Below, piece after piece: positions 9,263 through 19,220 of a stretch of DNA of 64,000 nucleotides. A program made the position numbers and the translations under genes. The notes below the pieces were generated by a model that saw only the letters and a list, made by a program, of their open reading frames with translations, searched no databases and was not told the DNA's origin. The DNA is taken from positions 124,001 to 188,000 of the forward strand of contig NZ_FNBZ01000008.1 of the NCBI RefSeq assembly GCF_900102525.1, given 5' to 3'. The first letter of the stretch is position 1; each line of letters begins with the position of its first letter. This DNA comes from Allobosea robiniae. Lineage in GTDB: Bacteria; Pseudomonadota; Alphaproteobacteria; Rhizobiales; Beijerinckiaceae.

Positions 9263-10591
9263 TCAGTTGTTCAGATAAGGCGTCGGATCGACCGGAGCGG
9301 AGCCCTTGCGCAGCTCGAAGTGCAGCTGCGGCGAGGAGACATTGCCGGTCTGGCCCGAGCTGGCGACGACCTGGCCGCGCTTGACGGCGTCGCCGCGCTT
9401 CACCTTGAGCTCGCCGTTATGGGCATAGGCCGAGACATAACCGTTCGGGTGGCGGATCAGGACAAGATTGCCGTAGCCCTTCAGCTCGCTGCCGGCATAG
9501 GCGACCGTGCCGCCCTCGGCCGCCTTGATCGGCGTGCCCTCGGGAACCGCGATATTGATGCCCTCGTTGCCGCCCTTGCCGCTATAGCCGGAGATCACGC
9601 GGCCACGAGCCGGCCAGCGGAAATCCGCCTTGTCGGACGCAGCGGTCGCCTCGGTCTCCTGCTTCGGAATGCTGGCGGTGGTCTTCGGCTCGGCGACGGG
9701 CTCGGACCGGGGGATCGCGCTCGCCTTCGGCTCGGCCGCAGGCGCGCTGGCCACGACGACGGGCTTGGCCGGCTTCGCCTCGGGCACCGGCTTCACGGCG
9801 GCGACCGTGGCAGCAGGCTTGGCCGCCGGCGTCGGCAGAGCCGCGGTCTTGCGGGCAGCAGCCTTGGCCTTGGCCTCGGCGGCGAAGCGGGCGCGCGATT
9901 CCTTCATGGCCTGGGCGTCGGCCGTGGCTTTCGCCCGGGCTTCCGCGGCAGCACTGGCCTTCTCCTCGGCGGCCGCCCTGGCCTGCGCCCTGGAATCGGC
10001 GGCCGGCGAAGCGGAGCGCGTGGCGGCAGACGGCCCGGCAACGAAGCGCTGGGTCTCGGCCGGAGCCTGGGCAACCTGACGAGCGGGAGCCGCTGAAGCA
10101 GCCGCGTTATAGACGGGAATGGTGATCCGCGTGCCGGGAGCGACATTCGCGTTGCTCAGCCCGTTCGCCGACATGATCGCGGCGCGCGGCACGCCGTAGC
10201 GCGACGAGATCGTATCGAGGGATTCGCCCTGGGCGAGCACGACCGGCGTGCCGCCCTGCGCGGACCAGCCGGCAGCACTGCCCGAGACGGCCTGCGGCGG
10301 CGCGGCATTCAGCGCGACGGCCGATTGCGGCGGCGGCAGCGGCTGCGACCGGACGACGGGCGCGGGATTGACCGGCTGCAGCGGCGCGCTCGCCACCCGC
10401 CCGATCGAGCCGGTGGTGGCCGGATCGCGGAAAGGCGTCGGAGCCTGGGCCGACTTGAACGGACTGTCGAAAGGCGTGTCGGTGAAACGCATCGCGTCCG
10501 ACGAGCATGCACTGACGCTGAGAGCGAACAGGCACACCGTCGACAACCGACGAAGGGTGCGGGGATTGATCGATCCGGCTTGGCTACGCAT
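9263..10591 (-). CDS. NlpD/EnvC-like LysM and M23-domain lipoprotein, probably catalytically inactive
   Basis: A 442-residue predicted outer-membrane lipoprotein. The signal peptide ends at a lipobox VSAC (cysteine about residue 29). A LysM domain (around 115-160) binds peptidoglycan, followed by a long Ala/Lys/Pro-rich linker and a C-terminal M23 (LytM) domain. The zinc-binding HxxxD and HxH motifs are degenerate: the first reads GINIAV and the second QLHFE. This is the pattern of NlpD and EnvC, which activate amidases instead of cutting peptidoglycan themselves. Position after surE and pcm matches the usual surE-pcm-nlpD order. The gap to pcm (about 145 bases) may hold its own promoter. Confidence 0.85.
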   Translation of the reverse strand: MRSQAGSINPRTLRRLSTVCLFALSVSACSSDAMRFTDTPFDSPFKSAQAPTPFRDPATTGSIGRVASAPLQPVNPAPVVRSQPLPPPQSAVALNAAPPQAVSGSAAGWSAQGGTPVVLAQGESLDTISSRYGVPRAAIMSANGLSNANVAPGTRITIPVYNAAASAAPARQVAQAPAETQRFVAGPSAATRSASPAADSRAQARAAAEEKASAAAEARAKATADAQAMKESRARFAAEAKAKAAARKTAALPTPAAKPAATVAAVKPVPEAKPAKPVVVASAPAAEPKASAIPRSEPVAEPKTTASIPKQETEATAASDKADFRWPARGRVISGYSGKGGNEGINIAVPEGTPIKAAEGGTVAYAGSELKGYGNLVLIRHPNGYVSAYAHNGELKVKRGDAVKRGQVVASSGQTGNVSSPQLHFELRKGSAPVDPTPYLNN

Positions 10592-10736
10592 GAACTGAGT
10601 ACTCGCGAACGACGCAACTCGATGACGGAGATTAAAGTCCCGTTGAGGTTACGAAAGCGTTTCGCTCAGCCCGCCGTCTTCATTTTTTTGGATTTTTCAA
10701 ATGGCCCGCATAGACGCCATTGGCATGGCGGCGGTC

Positions 10737-11399
10737 TCACAAGGCGCGCGAGCGGCCCGGAATCAGCGGCGGCAGGCGCAAAACCGGCCCGGTCGCATGA
10801 TCGAACTGTCCATCGTCGAGATGGGTGACCACCACCCGGCGCGCCGCGCCCTCGACGCGCAGCGCACCGACCAGGCGCCCGCCGGGCGAAAGCCGCGCCA
10901 GCAGTGCCTCGGGCACCGCCTGGGTGACGCCGTTGACGAGAATGCGGTCGAAGCGGCCGAGCGTCCGGTCGGGCTGGAACCCGTCGGCATGGCGCAGGTC
11001 GACGGCTCCGCCGAAGCCGCTGTCGGAGACGCGCTCATGCGCAGCCAATGCCAGCGACCGATAACGCTCCAGCGAAACCACCTCGCCGCCCATGGCGGCG
11101 AGCAGGGCCGAGACGTAGCCCGAGCCGGTCCCGACTTCGAGCACGCGTGCGCCCGGCTGCATGTCGAGCGCCACGAGCAGGTTGGCGACGGTGTGCGGAG
11201 CCGTCATCGTCTGGCCGCAAGGCAGCGGCACAGACACGTCCTGCCGGGCGAGATCGGCGAAGCGAGCCGGCGCGAAGCGGTCCCGCGGCACCCGCTCCAT
11301 CGCGCGCAGCAACGCGAGATCGCGCACACCCCGTGCGCGGAGCGAAAGCAGGAAGGCGACGGTACGCTCGCCTTCGCTGGCCGGCGCGTCCTCGCTCAT
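10737..11399 (-). CDS. pcm: Protein-L-isoaspartate O-methyltransferase
   Basis: This enzyme methylates isoaspartyl residues in damaged proteins using S-adenosylmethionine, starting their repair. The 220-residue sequence has the family segment LPCGQTMTAPHTVA (around residues 59-72) and the SAM-binding motif VLEVGTGSGYVSALLA (around 86-101). Length is typical. It starts 19 bases after the surE stop on the same strand, so the two are very likely co-transcribed, an arrangement common in proteobacteria. Confidence 0.93.
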   Translation of the reverse strand: MSEDAPASEGERTVAFLLSLRARGVRDLALLRAMERVPRDRFAPARFADLARQDVSVPLPCGQTMTAPHTVANLLVALDMQPGARVLEVGTGSGYVSALLAAMGGEVVSLERYRSLALAAHERVSDSGFGGAVDLRHADGFQPDRTLGRFDRILVNGVTQAVPEALLARLSPGGRLVGALRVEGAARRVVVTHLDDGQFDHATGPVLRLPPLIPGRSRAL

Positions 11400-11418
11400 G
11401 CCCCTCCCCGCTTCCCGC

Positions 11419-12180
11419 TCAGGCGAACAGCCGCGCGAAGCGCGTCAGCGTCGGCTCATGCGTCAGGTCGAGTTCCAGCGGCGTGATCGAGATGCGCTTC
11501 TCCGCCAGCGCCTTCAGGTCGGTGCCGTTGGCCGGCTCCTTGCCGCTGCGCTGGAAGGCGATCCAGTAATAGGGATTGCCGCGGCCGTCCTTGCGCGGTT
11601 CGAGCTGCACGATCTCCTGGTCGCGCCGCCCCTGCACCGTGACGGCGACGCCCTCGACCTCGTCCGGCCCGGCATTGGGGAAGTTGAGGTTGAACAGCAC
11701 GCCCTCCGGAATGCCCTCCTCCAGCAGGCGCCGGATGATGCCCGGCGCGTGGCTTTCGGCGCAGTCCCAGCGAATCGAATCGCGATTGCCCGGCATATAG
11801 GCTTGGCTCACCGCGATCGAGGGCACGCCGAGCAGCGTACCTTCCATGGCGGCGGCGATGGTGCCGGAATAGGTCACGTCCTCGGCGACGTTCGAGCCCC
11901 GGTTGACGCCGGAGAGCACGAGATCGGGCCGCGCCTCCTTCATGACGGCGCGCACCGCCATGATCACGCAATCGGTCGGCGTGCCCTGCACGGCGAAGCG
12001 CTTCTCCTCGATCTGGCGCAGACGCAGCGGATTGGACAATGACAGCGAATGTGCGACGCCCGACTGGTCGGTCTCGGGCGCCACGACCCAGACATCATCG
12101 GAAAGCTGGCGCGCGATGCGCTCCAGCACGGCCAGGCCCTCGGCATGAATGCCGTCATCATTGGTGACGAGGATACGCAT
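11419..12180 (-). CDS. surE: 5'-nucleotidase SurE
   Basis: A metal-dependent nucleoside monophosphate phosphatase of the stationary-phase survival family. The 253-residue protein begins with the hallmark [10 protein letters not shown], whose paired aspartates bind the metal, and contains [18 protein letters not shown] (around residues 94-111), the conserved second metal-binding loop. The start lies three bases after the serS stop, so it is translated directly behind serS and ahead of pcm. Confidence 0.95.
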   Translation of the reverse strand: MRILVTNDDGIHAEGLAVLERIARQLSDDVWVVAPETDQSGVAHSLSLSNPLRLRQIEEKRFAVQGTPTDCVIMAVRAVMKEARPDLVLSGVNRGSNVAEDVTYSGTIAAAMEGTLLGVPSIAVSQAYMPGNRDSIRWDCAESHAPGIIRRLLEEGIPEGVLFNLNFPNAGPDEVEGVAVTVQGRRDQEIVQLEPRKDGRGNPYYWIAFQRSGKEPANGTDLKALAEKRISITPLELDLTHEPTLTRFARLFA

Positions 12181-12183
12181 GTC

Positions 12184-13485
12184 TCAGGCCGCCTTCTCGA
12201 TCCGCGTCACGCCGCGCATATAGGGCACCAGCACGTCGGGCACGGTGATCGAGCCGTCGGCGTTCTGGTAGTTCTCCATCACCGCGATCAGCGCGCGGCC
12301 GACCGCCGTGCCCGAGCCGTTGAGGGTGTGCACGAAGAACGGCCCCTTGCCGTCCTTGGTCTTGTAGCGGGCGTTCATCCGCCGCGCCTGGAAATCGCCA
12401 CAGACAGAGCAGGACGAGATCTCGCGATAGGTCTTCTGCCCGGGCAGCCAGGCCTCGATGTCCCAGGTCTTCTGCGAGGCAAATCCCATGTCGCCGGTGC
12501 ACAAGGTCATCACGCGATAATGCAGGTCGAGCTTCTTCAGCACGGCCTCGGCACAGGCGAGCATGCGCTCATGCTCCTCGCGCGATTTCTCGGGCGCCGT
12601 GATCGAGACGAGCTCGACCTTCTCGAACTGGTGCTGGCGCAGCATGCCGCGGGTGTCGCGCCCGGCCGAGCCGGCTTCCGAGCGGAAGCAGGGCGTGAGC
12701 GCGGTGAATCGAAGCGGCAGCTCCTCCTCGGAGAGGATTGATTCCCTTGCGAGATTGGTCAGCGGCACCTCGGCGGTCGGGATCAGCCAATGGTCCTCAC
12801 CGGCGCGGAACTGGTCCTCACGGAACTTCGGCAATTGCGCCGTGCCGAACATCGCATCGTCGCGCACCAGCAGCGGCGGATTGACCTCGGTATAGCCGTG
12901 CTCCTCCGTGTGCGTGTCGAGCATGAACTGCCCGATCGCCCGCGACAGCCGCGCGATCTGGCTTTGCAGCACCACGAAGCGCGAGCCGGAGAGCTTCGCC
13001 GCTTTCTCGAAATCCATCTGGCCGAGCGCCTCGCCCAGCTCGAAATGCTGCTTGGGGGCGTTGACGCCCTTGAGCAGCCCGCGCTCCTCGGGCTTCACGC
13101 CATGGACATGCAGCACGACATTGCCGTGCTCGTCGGCGCCATCCGGCACATCGTCGAAGGGCGCGTTCGGGATCGCCGCGAGCTTCTCGTCGAGCGCGTC
13201 CTTGGCGGCCTTCTCCTCGGCCTCCAGCGCCGGCTGCTGCTCCTTGAGCGCTGCGACCTCGGCCTTCAGTTTGTCGGCGAGCGCGACATCCTTCGCGCCC
13301 ATCGCCTTGCCGATCTCCTTGGAGAGCGCGTTGCGGCGCTCCTGCGTGGCCTGCGCCTTGGCGATCGACGAGCGGCGGACATCATCGAGTTCGAGCAGCG
13401 AGGACGACAGCGGCGCCAGGCCCCTGCGTTCAAGCCCCTTGTCGAACGCCGCGGCGTTCTCGCGAATCCATCTGATGTCGTACAT
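12184..13485 (-). CDS. serS: Seryl-tRNA synthetase
   Basis: A class II aminoacyl-tRNA synthetase that charges tRNA-Ser and tRNA-Sec. The 433-residue sequence has the N-terminal long antiparallel coiled coil (roughly residues 30-105, rich in Lys, Glu and Ala). It also has class II motif 2 [16 protein letters not shown] (around 270-285) and motif 3 near [18 protein letters not shown] (around 393-410). Length matches the bacterial family. A perfect 10-bp hairpin lies 16 bases upstream of its start. It heads the serS-surE-pcm group. Confidence 0.96.
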   Translation of the reverse strand: MYDIRWIRENAAAFDKGLERRGLAPLSSSLLELDDVRRSSIAKAQATQERRNALSKEIGKAMGAKDVALADKLKAEVAALKEQQPALEAEEKAAKDALDEKLAAIPNAPFDDVPDGADEHGNVVLHVHGVKPEERGLLKGVNAPKQHFELGEALGQMDFEKAAKLSGSRFVVLQSQIARLSRAIGQFMLDTHTEEHGYTEVNPPLLVRDDAMFGTAQLPKFREDQFRAGEDHWLIPTAEVPLTNLARESILSEEELPLRFTALTPCFRSEAGSAGRDTRGMLRQHQFEKVELVSITAPEKSREEHERMLACAEAVLKKLDLHYRVMTLCTGDMGFASQKTWDIEAWLPGQKTYREISSCSVCGDFQARRMNARYKTKDGKGPFFVHTLNGSGTAVGRALIAVMENYQNADGSITVPDVLVPYMRGVTRIEKAA

Positions 13486-13500
13486 CGTCGTCCGGCCATG

Positions 13501-13525
13501 CCATCGCTGCGGAATGCAGCGATGG
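13501..13525 (-). promoter_or_regulatory. Hairpin in the serS leader
   Basis: A perfect 10-bp stem CCATCGCTGC / GCAGCGATGG with a five-base loop, 16 bases before the serS start and about 75 bases after tatC. No T tract follows on the minus strand, so it is a poor terminator. It could affect serS translation or mRNA processing. Confidence 0.4.
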
Positions 13526-13600
13526 ATGCTCTAGACCGGGATCGCGCGCGAGGGAACCACCGTTGTCGCCATCTCCGCCGTCAATCCGGGCGGAGATAGA

Positions 13601-14413
13601 CTACTCCGCCGCGTCCTCTTCGGCCTTCGCCGCTTCGCTCTTCTTCTCGACCCGGCGCACCGAGAACACCGAGAGCTCGTAGAGCAGCATCATCGGGATC
13701 GCGAGCATCAGTTGCGAGATCACGTCCGGCGGCGTCAGCACCGCCGCCACGACGAAGACGAAGACGATGGCGTAGCGGCGCTTTTCCTTGAGGAACTTCG
13801 AATCGATGATGCCGGCCTGCCCGAGCAGCGTCAGGATCACCGGCAGCTGGAAGGCGATGCCGAAGGCGAAGATCAGCGTCATGATCAGCGAGAGATATTC
13901 GCTGACCTTCGGCAGGAGCGCGATGCCGGCCTGGGTCTCGGTCGCGGCCTGCTGCATGCCGAGCGAGAACTTCATCAGCACCGGCATGGCGAAGAAGAAC
14001 ACCAGCGTGGCGCCGAGCGTGAAGAACACCGGCGTCGCGATCAGATAAGGCGCGAAGGCGGCCTTCTCGTTCTTGTAGAGGCCGGGCGCCACAAACTTGT
14101 AGATCTGCGTCGCGATCACCGGAAAAGCGAAGAAACCGGCGCCGAAGGCCGCCACCTTGATATGGGTGAAGAGCAGTTCGAGCGGGCCGGTATAGATCAA
14201 CTGCGCATTGGCGGCGCTGCCGGCGGCCCAGACATAGGGCAGCACCAGAATGTTGTAGATCTGCGTCGAGAAGCCGAAGCAGATGAAGAACATGATCAGG
14301 AAGGCGATCAGCGACTTGATCAGGCGAGAGCGCAATTCGACCAGATGCTCGATGAGCGGCGCGCGCGAGGCCTCGATCTCGTCCTCGCCCGCACGAGGAT
14401 TGGCGACGCTCAT
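13601..14413 (-). CDS. tatC: Sec-independent translocase TatC
   Basis: TatC is the inner-membrane receptor for twin-arginine signal peptides and forms the Tat pathway with TatA and TatB. The 270-residue protein has six hydrophobic segments and the N-terminal signature [17 protein letters not shown] (around residues 19-35), including the conserved glutamate and arginine that contact signal peptides. Its ATG overlaps the tatB stop by four bases, so the two are translationally coupled. The C-terminal tail is rich in Glu, Lys and Ala. Confidence 0.96.
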   Translation of the reverse strand: MSVANPRAGEDEIEASRAPLIEHLVELRSRLIKSLIAFLIMFFICFGFSTQIYNILVLPYVWAAGSAANAQLIYTGPLELLFTHIKVAAFGAGFFAFPVIATQIYKFVAPGLYKNEKAAFAPYLIATPVFFTLGATLVFFFAMPVLMKFSLGMQQAATETQAGIALLPKVSEYLSLIMTLIFAFGIAFQLPVILTLLGQAGIIDSKFLKEKRRYAIVFVFVVAAVLTPPDVISQLMLAIPMMLLYELSVFSVRRVEKKSEAAKAEEDAAE

Positions 14414-15099
14414 GCGGAATTCTCCTCGCCCTTGGCGGTCTTGCGCTTGCGGGCGGCAGGCTTGGCGGGCTCAGTCGGGGCAGCAGCGAGCTTCGGCTTG
14501 CGCGCAGCAGCGACAGCCTTCGGAGGCTTGGCCGGCACGGTTGCGACAGGCGCCGGAGCCGGTGCTTCGACGGCGGCCGGCCCTTCGGCAGCCTTGGCGC
14601 TGCGCTTGCGGGCAGGCTTCGCCGGGCTCGGCTCGACCACGGCAACTGGAGCGACCGGCGCTTCCCCAACCGGGGCAGCAGGCTCGGCCGCGGCCTTTCG
14701 GGTCCGCTTCGGCTTGTCGGCGGGCTTCGGCGTCTCGATCTGGACGGGCGGCAGCGGCTCGGGCTGCGGCAGCGCGGCGAGCTTGGCCTCGGCCTCCTTC
14801 AGCGCTGCTTCGTCAGGCTTCGGGGTTTCGAAGTCCTTGAGGGAATCGATCGGCTTGAAGTCGCTGTTGAGCGCACTCGACACCGATCCGCCGACATCCT
14901 CGACCTGCTTCTTCAGGTCGGAGAGTTCGGCCTCGCGCATCGCCTCATTGAACTGCCCCTGGAATTCCGACGCCATGCGTCGCACCCGGGCAACCGTCTG
15001 ACCGACGGTACGCAGGGCTTTGGGCAGGTCCTTCGGGCCGATCACCACGAGCGCTACCGCTCCGATCAGCACCATCTCGCTCCAGGCGATGTCGAACAT
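14410..15099 (-). CDS. tatB: Sec-independent translocase TatB
   Basis: TatB has an N-terminal membrane helix beginning [13 protein letters not shown], then the conserved glycine hinge and an amphipathic helix ([19 protein letters not shown], around residues 32-50). At 229 residues it is long because of a low-complexity Pro/Ala/Lys-rich tail (from about residue 90), which is common in Rhizobiales TatB. It recognises Tat substrates with TatC, with which it overlaps by four bases. tatA lies about 50 bases upstream on the same strand. Confidence 0.93.
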   Translation of the reverse strand: MFDIAWSEMVLIGAVALVVIGPKDLPKALRTVGQTVARVRRMASEFQGQFNEAMREAELSDLKKQVEDVGGSVSSALNSDFKPIDSLKDFETPKPDEAALKEAEAKLAALPQPEPLPPVQIETPKPADKPKRTRKAAAEPAAPVGEAPVAPVAVVEPSPAKPARKRSAKAAEGPAAVEAPAPAPVATVPAKPPKAVAAARKPKLAAAPTEPAKPAARKRKTAKGEENSA

Positions 15100-15146
15100 C
15101 GACGGCTCGTCCTCTCAAGCCTACACCCCAAAGGGGTGCAGCGGCA

Positions 15147-15392
15147 TCAGGCCTTGTGCTCGGCCTTGGCCTGGGCCTGGGCGGCAGCGTTGTCGGCCTT
15201 CGTCTGGTCGATCACCTTGGGATCGACGTTCGTCGCGGTCGGCGTCGCCTCGTCATCCTCGGCCATGCCCTTCTTGAACGATTTGATGCCCTTGGCGACG
15301 TCGCCCATCAACTCGGAAACCTTACCGCGTCCAAACAGCAGCATCACGATGACGCCGACGACGATCCAGTGCCAAATGCTCACGCCACCCAT
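15147..15392 (-). CDS. tatA: Sec-independent translocase TatA
   Basis: TatA oligomers form the variable-size pore of the Tat pathway. The 81-residue protein has one short N-terminal membrane helix ([19 protein letters not shown], around residues 7-25), the [18 protein letters not shown] hinge and amphipathic helix, and a polar tail. I chose the ATG at 15392 because GGAGGAG sits seven bases upstream and it gives the classic length; the open frame extends 16 codons further without a site. It is first of tatA-tatB-tatC. Confidence 0.95.
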   Translation of the reverse strand: MGGVSIWHWIVVGVIVMLLFGRGKVSELMGDVAKGIKSFKKGMAEDDEATPTATNVDPKVIDQTKADNAAAQAQAKAEHKA

Positions 15393-15473
15393 GGCGAAAC
15401 TCCTCCGAAATTGCGTCGACCGGGGAATGGCCCCAACCAAATCCTTGTCCGGTCGATCGTTCGGCGGCGGAAC

Positions 15474-16514
15474 CTATTGATCCGCGGCCGGAAACACAAG
15501 GACTTCGTCCGACGGAATCTCGACCCCGATTTCGTCGCCCACCGCGATCTCGCCGGAGAGCGGCGCGCGAACCGACAAGGCCCGATCGAAGCCGTCCACC
15601 ATCACCTGCAGATGGTCGGCCTCCCCGAGGAAGCGCCGGCCGGTCAACCGTCCGCGCAGGTAATAACCCTTCGGCACGATGCGGACGCGATGCGGCCGGA
15701 TGCAGGCGACCGCCATCATTCCCTCCGCGATGCCCGGTGCCGCGAAGCGGCCGAACGGCGTATCGACCGCACCGTCGGAAACCCGGCCCTCGACCTCGGT
15801 TAGATCGCAGAAAAATCGGGCGGCAAAGAGGCTGCCGGGCTGTCGGTAAAGCTCCTCGCCCGTGCCGACCTGGACGATCCGCCCCGCCCGCATCAGCACG
15901 ATCCGGTCGGCTATGCGCATCGCGTCCTCGGGATCATGCGTGACGATGATCGAGGTGGCGCCGGTTTCCTCCAGCAGCGCAGCGGTCTCGTCGCGCACCA
16001 CGTCGCGCAGGCGCCGGTCGAGATTGGAGAAGGGTTCGTCCATCAGCAGCACGCCCGGCCGCGGCGCGATCGCGCGCGCCAGCGCCACGCGCTGCTGCTC
16101 ACCGCCCGAGAGCATGTGCGGATAGGAATCGGCGAGTTCCGCGAGCCCGACCCGTCCCAGCGCCCGCAAGGCGGTCGCATCGGCAGCAGCAGGCGCCTGG
16201 CCGCGCAGGCCGAAGCGGACATTGTCGCGCACGCTGAGATGCGGAAACAGCGCATAGTCCTGGAAGACGAAACCGACGCCGCGATGCTCGGGTTCGATGA
16301 AGCGATCAGGGTTGGAGACGTCACGTCCCTCCAGCAGCACGCGCCCAGCGCTCGGCCGCTCGACCCCGGCGGCGAGCCTGAGCAGCGTCGTCTTGCCGCA
16401 GCCGGACTGGCCGAGAAGCGCGACGATCTCACCGGGTTTGACGGAGAGCGAGACATGCGACAGCGCCGTCACCGCGCCGAAGCGTTGCGTCACGTTCTCG
16501 AAGCCGAGCGCCAT
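15474..16514 (-). CDS. ABC transporter ATP-binding protein, FbpC/PotA-like, orphan
   Basis: A cytoplasmic ATPase of an ABC importer, closest in layout to iron(III) or polyamine systems. Walker A is GQSGCGKTT, the Q-loop lies in FQDYALFPHLSV, the signature is LSGGEQQRVALARA and Walker B is VLLMDEPFSNLDR. A TOBE-type C-terminal domain follows (FCDLTEVEG onward). No permease or binding-protein gene is near, so its partners must lie elsewhere or it has been left behind. The start is uncertain: 16514 gives 346 residues with the nucleotide-binding domain at once, while an ATG at 16601 would add 29 residues; neither has a strong ribosome-binding site. It lies between scpB and tatA. Confidence 0.82.
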   Translation of the reverse strand: MALGFENVTQRFGAVTALSHVSLSVKPGEIVALLGQSGCGKTTLLRLAAGVERPSAGRVLLEGRDVSNPDRFIEPEHRGVGFVFQDYALFPHLSVRDNVRFGLRGQAPAAADATALRALGRVGLAELADSYPHMLSGGEQQRVALARAIAPRPGVLLMDEPFSNLDRRLRDVVRDETAALLEETGATSIIVTHDPEDAMRIADRIVLMRAGRIVQVGTGEELYRQPGSLFAARFFCDLTEVEGRVSDGAVDTPFGRFAAPGIAEGMMAVACIRPHRVRIVPKGYYLRGRLTGRRFLGEADHLQVMVDGFDRALSVRAPLSGEIAVGDEIGVEIPSDEVLVFPAADQ

Positions 16515-16626
16515 CGGGATCGCCGCCCCGGCCGTGCCGCGCCGGCCCCAGCCGAGCCATCCTGATTTGGTTTCCGCCAAGGTCGATACCGCTCCGGCCA
16601 TTCCACCCCGGCCGGCGGCCGGGTCC

Positions 16627-17337
16627 TTACCCCTGTTGCGATCCGCCTTCGCCGTCGTCAAGCGGGCTGAACAGATCGCCGAGCGGGTCCTCGTCGTCAC
16701 GCAAGGACGGATCGTCGTCGGGCACCGGCACCGCAAGGTCGCGCGTCAGGCGCCCTTCGATGAAGCCCGTGCCCTTCAATTCCTCCAGCCCCGGCAGGTC
16801 GTCGATGCGGTCGAGCCCGAAATGGTCGAGGAAGCCCGGCGTCGTGCCGTAGGTGATCGGACGGCCCGGCGAGCGCCGCCGTCCGCGCAGGCGGACCCAG
16901 CCCGCCTCCAGCAGGATGTCGAGCGTGCCCTTGGCGGTGGCGACGCCACGGATCTCCTCGATCTCAGCCCGCGTCACCGGCTGGTGATAGGCGATGATCG
17001 ACAGCACTTCGAGCGCCGCCCGCGACAGGCGCCTCGGCGGCTCGGCCTCGGCCGCGAGGAGATAGCCAAGGTCCGGCGCCGTGCGAAAGGCCCAGCCACC
17101 GGCGATCTGGCGCAGATTGACCCCGCGCAGCGCGTAGCTCTCGACGAGCCCGGCCAGCACCTGTTCGATCACGATACCGGCGGGAATCGCCCGGCCGAGC
17201 ACCTCGGCGGTCAGCGGCGTGGCTGAGGCGAAGAGCAAGGCCTCGACCACGCGAACAGCCTGCGAAAAGGCTTCCGCCCCGCCATCGGCCTCGGCATCGG
17301 CCTCGGCATCCTCGGGTTCGACCGACGCCCCGGTCAT
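16627..17337 (-). CDS. scpB: Segregation and condensation protein B
   Basis: ScpB dimers bind ScpA and the SMC protein to form the bacterial condensin that organises and separates chromosomes. The 236-residue protein has the two winged-helix domains of the family, with the conserved stretch LSRAALEVLSIIAYHQPVTR (around residues 103-122) and GRRRSPGRPITYGTT (around 152-166). The C-terminal tail is acidic and variable. Its ATG overlaps the scpA stop by four bases, indicating coupled translation. No smc gene is in the window. Confidence 0.93.
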   Translation of the reverse strand: MTGASVEPEDAEADAEADGGAEAFSQAVRVVEALLFASATPLTAEVLGRAIPAGIVIEQVLAGLVESYALRGVNLRQIAGGWAFRTAPDLGYLLAAEAEPPRRLSRAALEVLSIIAYHQPVTRAEIEEIRGVATAKGTLDILLEAGWVRLRGRRRSPGRPITYGTTPGFLDHFGLDRIDDLPGLEELKGTGFIEGRLTRDLAVPVPDDDPSLRDDEDPLGDLFSPLDDGEGGSQQG

Positions 17338-18185
17338 GAAGCGTCCTTGGCGAAGGGCAGCCCTTCCGGCCTGGCCGAGCGGCGGCGCACCTCGATCGGC
17401 GCGAAGGCATTGTCCTGCCTGAGGTCGAGGACCCCTTCCCTCACCATCTCGAGCATCGCCGACAGCGCAGAGGCCTGCACCGTCGCCCGCATCTCCCGCA
17501 CGGGCAGGCCATGCGAGGCCATGTACCGCGTCAGATAGCTGTCGAGCTCCGTCCAGTCGCCGGCCTCGCCGACCAGCCGCTGCAGGGCTTCGCGCGCCTC
17601 GACCAGGGACCAGACGACGCGGTGCCCGACCGAGATATGGCCTTGCACCCGCTTCTGCCGCTGCTGGGCATAGGCTGCGAGCAGGTCGTAGAGCTCAGCC
17701 TCCCAGACCGGTCGGGCGCCAGCCACGATCTCCTCAGGCGCACCGCGGGCGAACACGTCCTGCCCCAGCCGCTCGCGGGCGGAAAGCTTGTTCGCGGCAG
17801 CGCGGATCGTCTCCAGCCGGCGCAGGCGCAAGGCGAGCGCGGTCGCAAGGTCGGCCGCGCTCGGCTCCTCGCCCTTGGGTGGCTCCGGCAGCAGCAGGCG
17901 TGACTTGAGATAGGCGAGCCAGGCCGCCATGACGAGATAGTCGGCCGCGAGTTCGAGCCGCAGCGCCCGCGCCTCCTCGACGAAGGCGAGATATTGCTCG
18001 GCAAGAGCCAGGATCGAGATGCGGTGCAGATCGACCTTCTGCCGGCGCGCGAGATCGAGCAGCAGGTCGAGCGGCCCTTCATAGCCGTCGACATCGACGA
18101 CGAGCGAAGGTTCGCCCGCGCGCTCAGTGCGGTCTTCCTCGAATGGCAACTCGGCCGTCATCGAAGGCCCTGCCCCACCTGTCAT
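17334..18185 (-). CDS. scpA: Segregation and condensation protein A
   Basis: ScpA is the kleisin subunit bridging the SMC heads. The 283-residue protein has the N-terminal family signature YEGPLDLLLDLARRQKVDL (around residues 34-52) and the segment YLVMAAWLAYLKSRLLLPEP (around 84-103). A C-terminal winged helix ends in a basic tail. The ATG at 18185 is used; another ATG eight codons later is possible. It lies 24 bases after nagZ and overlaps scpB, so nagZ-scpA-scpB probably form one unit. Confidence 0.93.
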   Translation of the reverse strand: MTGGAGPSMTAELPFEEDRTERAGEPSLVVDVDGYEGPLDLLLDLARRQKVDLHRISILALAEQYLAFVEEARALRLELAADYLVMAAWLAYLKSRLLLPEPPKGEEPSAADLATALALRLRRLETIRAAANKLSARERLGQDVFARGAPEEIVAGARPVWEAELYDLLAAYAQQRQKRVQGHISVGHRVVWSLVEAREALQRLVGEAGDWTELDSYLTRYMASHGLPVREMRATVQASALSAMLEMVREGVLDLRQDNAFAPIEVRRRSARPEGLPFAKDAS

Positions 18186-18209
18186 CCCCGGAGATGCAGA
18201 TTCGGCCGT

Positions 18210-19220
18210 TCAGGCGCTCAACGCAAGCGCGCTCGCGATCTCGGCGCGCACGGCCTCCAGATCGACCGGCTCCGGCTCGTGCCGGATGCGGCCCAGCGCA
18301 GCGGCGGCGCGGCGCGCACGCGCGCCCGTCATCTCCGGCACGGCACCGGCGACAGCGATCATCTCGTCCATGATGCCGTGGCAATGCAGGATGACATCGA
18401 CGCCGGCCCGGATCGCGGCCCGCGACTTGGCCTCGAACGAGCCCGACAGCGCTTTCATCGAGATGTCGTCGGTCATGATCAGGCCGTCGAAGCCGAGTTC
18501 GCCGCGCATGATCTCGCGCACGATCTTGCGGGAGATCGTCGCCGGGTTCTTGGCGTCGAGCGCGGTGAAGACGAGATGCGCGGTCATCGCCAGCGGCATG
18601 TCGGCAAGATGCCGGAACGGCCGGAAATCATGCGCCCGGAGCTCGTCCAGCGAGGCATCGACGATCGGCAGATCATGATGGCTGTCGGCTCGCGCGCGAC
18701 CATGGCCGGGCATATGCTTGATGACCGGCAGCACGCCGCCCGCGATCAGTCCCTCCGCGGCCGCCCGGCCGAGCCGTGCAACATGATCGGGATCATGGGC
18801 ATAGGCACGGTCGCCGATCACGTCATGGCTGCCGGCGACAGGCACGTCGAGCACCGGCAGGCAGTCGACATCGATGCCGACTTGTCTCAGGTCATGCGCC
18901 ATCAACCGGGCGTTGAGCCGGACGATCTCGCGCTGGCGGATGGGATCGTTGATGGCGAGGAAGGCGCGGGCCGACGGATATTTCGGCCAGTTCGGCGGCC
19001 CCATGCGCTGGACGCGCCCGCCCTCCTGATCGATCAGGATCGGCGCGTGCCAGCCGACAGTCTCGCGCATCTCCGCGGTCAATGCCGCGACCTGCTCGGG
19101 CGACTGCGTATTGCGCTTGAAGACGATGAAGCCCCAGGGCCGGGCGTCGCGGAAGAAGGCCCGCTCGTCCGCAGTGAGGCTCGTGCCGATGCAGCCGGCA
19201 ATGAAGGCGCGCGATGTCAT
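18210..19220 (-). CDS. nagZ: Beta-N-acetylhexosaminidase
   Basis: A glycoside hydrolase family 3 enzyme that removes N-acetylglucosamine from anhydromuropeptides during cell-wall recycling in the cytoplasm. In AmpC-bearing bacteria this also affects beta-lactamase induction. The 336-residue protein has the signature VIKHMPGHGRARADSH (around residues 163-178), containing the KH(F/M)PGHG substrate and catalytic loop, and a nucleophile aspartate region GFDGLIMTDDISMKAL (around 246-261). It is typical in length. It starts the nagZ-scpA-scpB run. Confidence 0.94.
   Translation of the reverse strand: MTSRAFIAGCIGTSLTADERAFFRDARPWGFIVFKRNTQSPEQVAALTAEMRETVGWHAPILIDQEGGRVQRMGPPNWPKYPSARAFLAINDPIRQREIVRLNARLMAHDLRQVGIDVDCLPVLDVPVAGSHDVIGDRAYAHDPDHVARLGRAAAEGLIAGGVLPVIKHMPGHGRARADSHHDLPIVDASLDELRAHDFRPFRHLADMPLAMTAHLVFTALDAKNPATISRKIVREIMRGELGFDGLIMTDDISMKALSGSFEAKSRAAIRAGVDVILHCHGIMDEMIAVAGAVPEMTGARARRAAAALGRIRHEPEPVDLEAVRAEIASALALSA

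Noticed and set aside
13501..13525. Hairpin before serS as a T-box riboswitch
   Set aside because: T-boxes are much larger, have a conserved T-box sequence and are essentially absent from alphaproteobacteria; only one simple hairpin is present.
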